NCBI GenBank assembly: GCA_037157565.1
Contig: JAZHRO010000036.1
Coordinates: forward strand, 138,314,501-138,378,500
Length of the DNA stretch: 64,000 nucleotides
Direction of reading: 5' to 3'
Origin: Thalassia testudinum
Taxonomy: Eukaryota; Streptophyta; Magnoliopsida; Alismatales; Hydrocharitaceae
Shown here: piece after piece, positions 63,747 through 64,000 of the stretch
Position numbering within the stretch: the stretch's first letter is position 1
How the letters are laid out: each line of letters begins with the position of its first letter
Position numbers and translations under genes: made by a program
Notes under the pieces: model-generated
Told to the model about the DNA's origin: nothing
The model's input: the letters and a program-made list of their open reading frames with translations, nothing else
Databases searched by the model: none

Positions 63747-64000
63747 CTTTTTTTTTTATTGAAAGGATGCAATCCATTAACAGGGAAGAAAGGACGATGC
63801 AACCCCAATTAAGGGAAAGGAAAGAAAAGATGACAATTGGATGCTCTCACAAACAGAAGAATTCACTCCCCTAAGACAAAACCATAACAAAATAAAATAA
63901 AGAAACATAAAAAATAGCAAATAACAATGAAGCATCTCAAGTAGGATAGGAGTTAAGGGTTCTATTTCTGCTTAAAAGTTTTATTATAAGGCTATAATCG
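63747..64000 (-). mobile_element. Possible reverse-strand retroposon 3' end
   Basis: A T-run (63749-63758) followed by ATTGAAAGG is, on the minus strand, CCTTTCAATAAAAAAAAA: a polyadenylation signal fused to poly(A). The following 240 bp show no recognisable codons. The element continues past the window, so class and length are unknown. Confidence 0.35.

Overview
This is nuclear DNA of a seed plant, almost certainly a flowering plant. It contains the 3' half of a nuclear gene for the plastid-targeted chloroplast sensor kinase (CSK), split by GT-AG introns. Everything else is dominated by plant transposon families: Copia and solo LTRs, L1-type LINEs, hAT-like and Tourist-like MITEs, and SINE-like repeats. 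The lineage cannot be fixed from the sequence.

Layout. Positions 1-13782 are a transposon nest: a Copia element (Copia-1), a reverse-strand Copia (Copia-2) carrying a hAT-like MITE, a LINE fragment, and a Tourist-like MITE that holds a complete but internally deleted Copia (Copia-3). This stretch is probably an intron, because the CSK exons upstream of 13783 are not visible. Four CSK exons lie at 13783-15105. A giant intron of about 24.7 kb follows (15106-39808). It holds a LINE fragment, a small TRIM-like LTR element split by a 2.0-kb solo LTR, a LINE inserted inside another LINE, and a third LINE split by a 1.7-kb hAT-like element. The last two CSK exons are at 39809-40082 and 40553-40801. 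The exons join in one open frame of about 322 residues.

Downstream of CSK, 41420-64000 is intergenic. It holds a SINE-like copy, a truncated reverse-strand Copia (Copia-4), a 32-nt G homopolymer, a reverse-strand LINE split by a 2.5-kb solo LTR that is itself split by a nearly complete 5.0-kb LINE, a second SINE-like copy, a cluster of Tourist-like MITEs, and a 2.7-kb solo LTR rich in GACGTC palindromes.

The only functional-looking protein gene is CSK. All transposon coding regions carry stops, frameshifts or deletions. Matching target-site duplications (TSDs) allow much of the insertion order to be read. No new multi-gene system is evident. The most informative signals are the nesting history, two very large transposon-filled CSK introns, a paired-acceptor splice site, a shared 3'-terminal stem-loop in the LINE family, and three solo LTRs of 2 kb or more.
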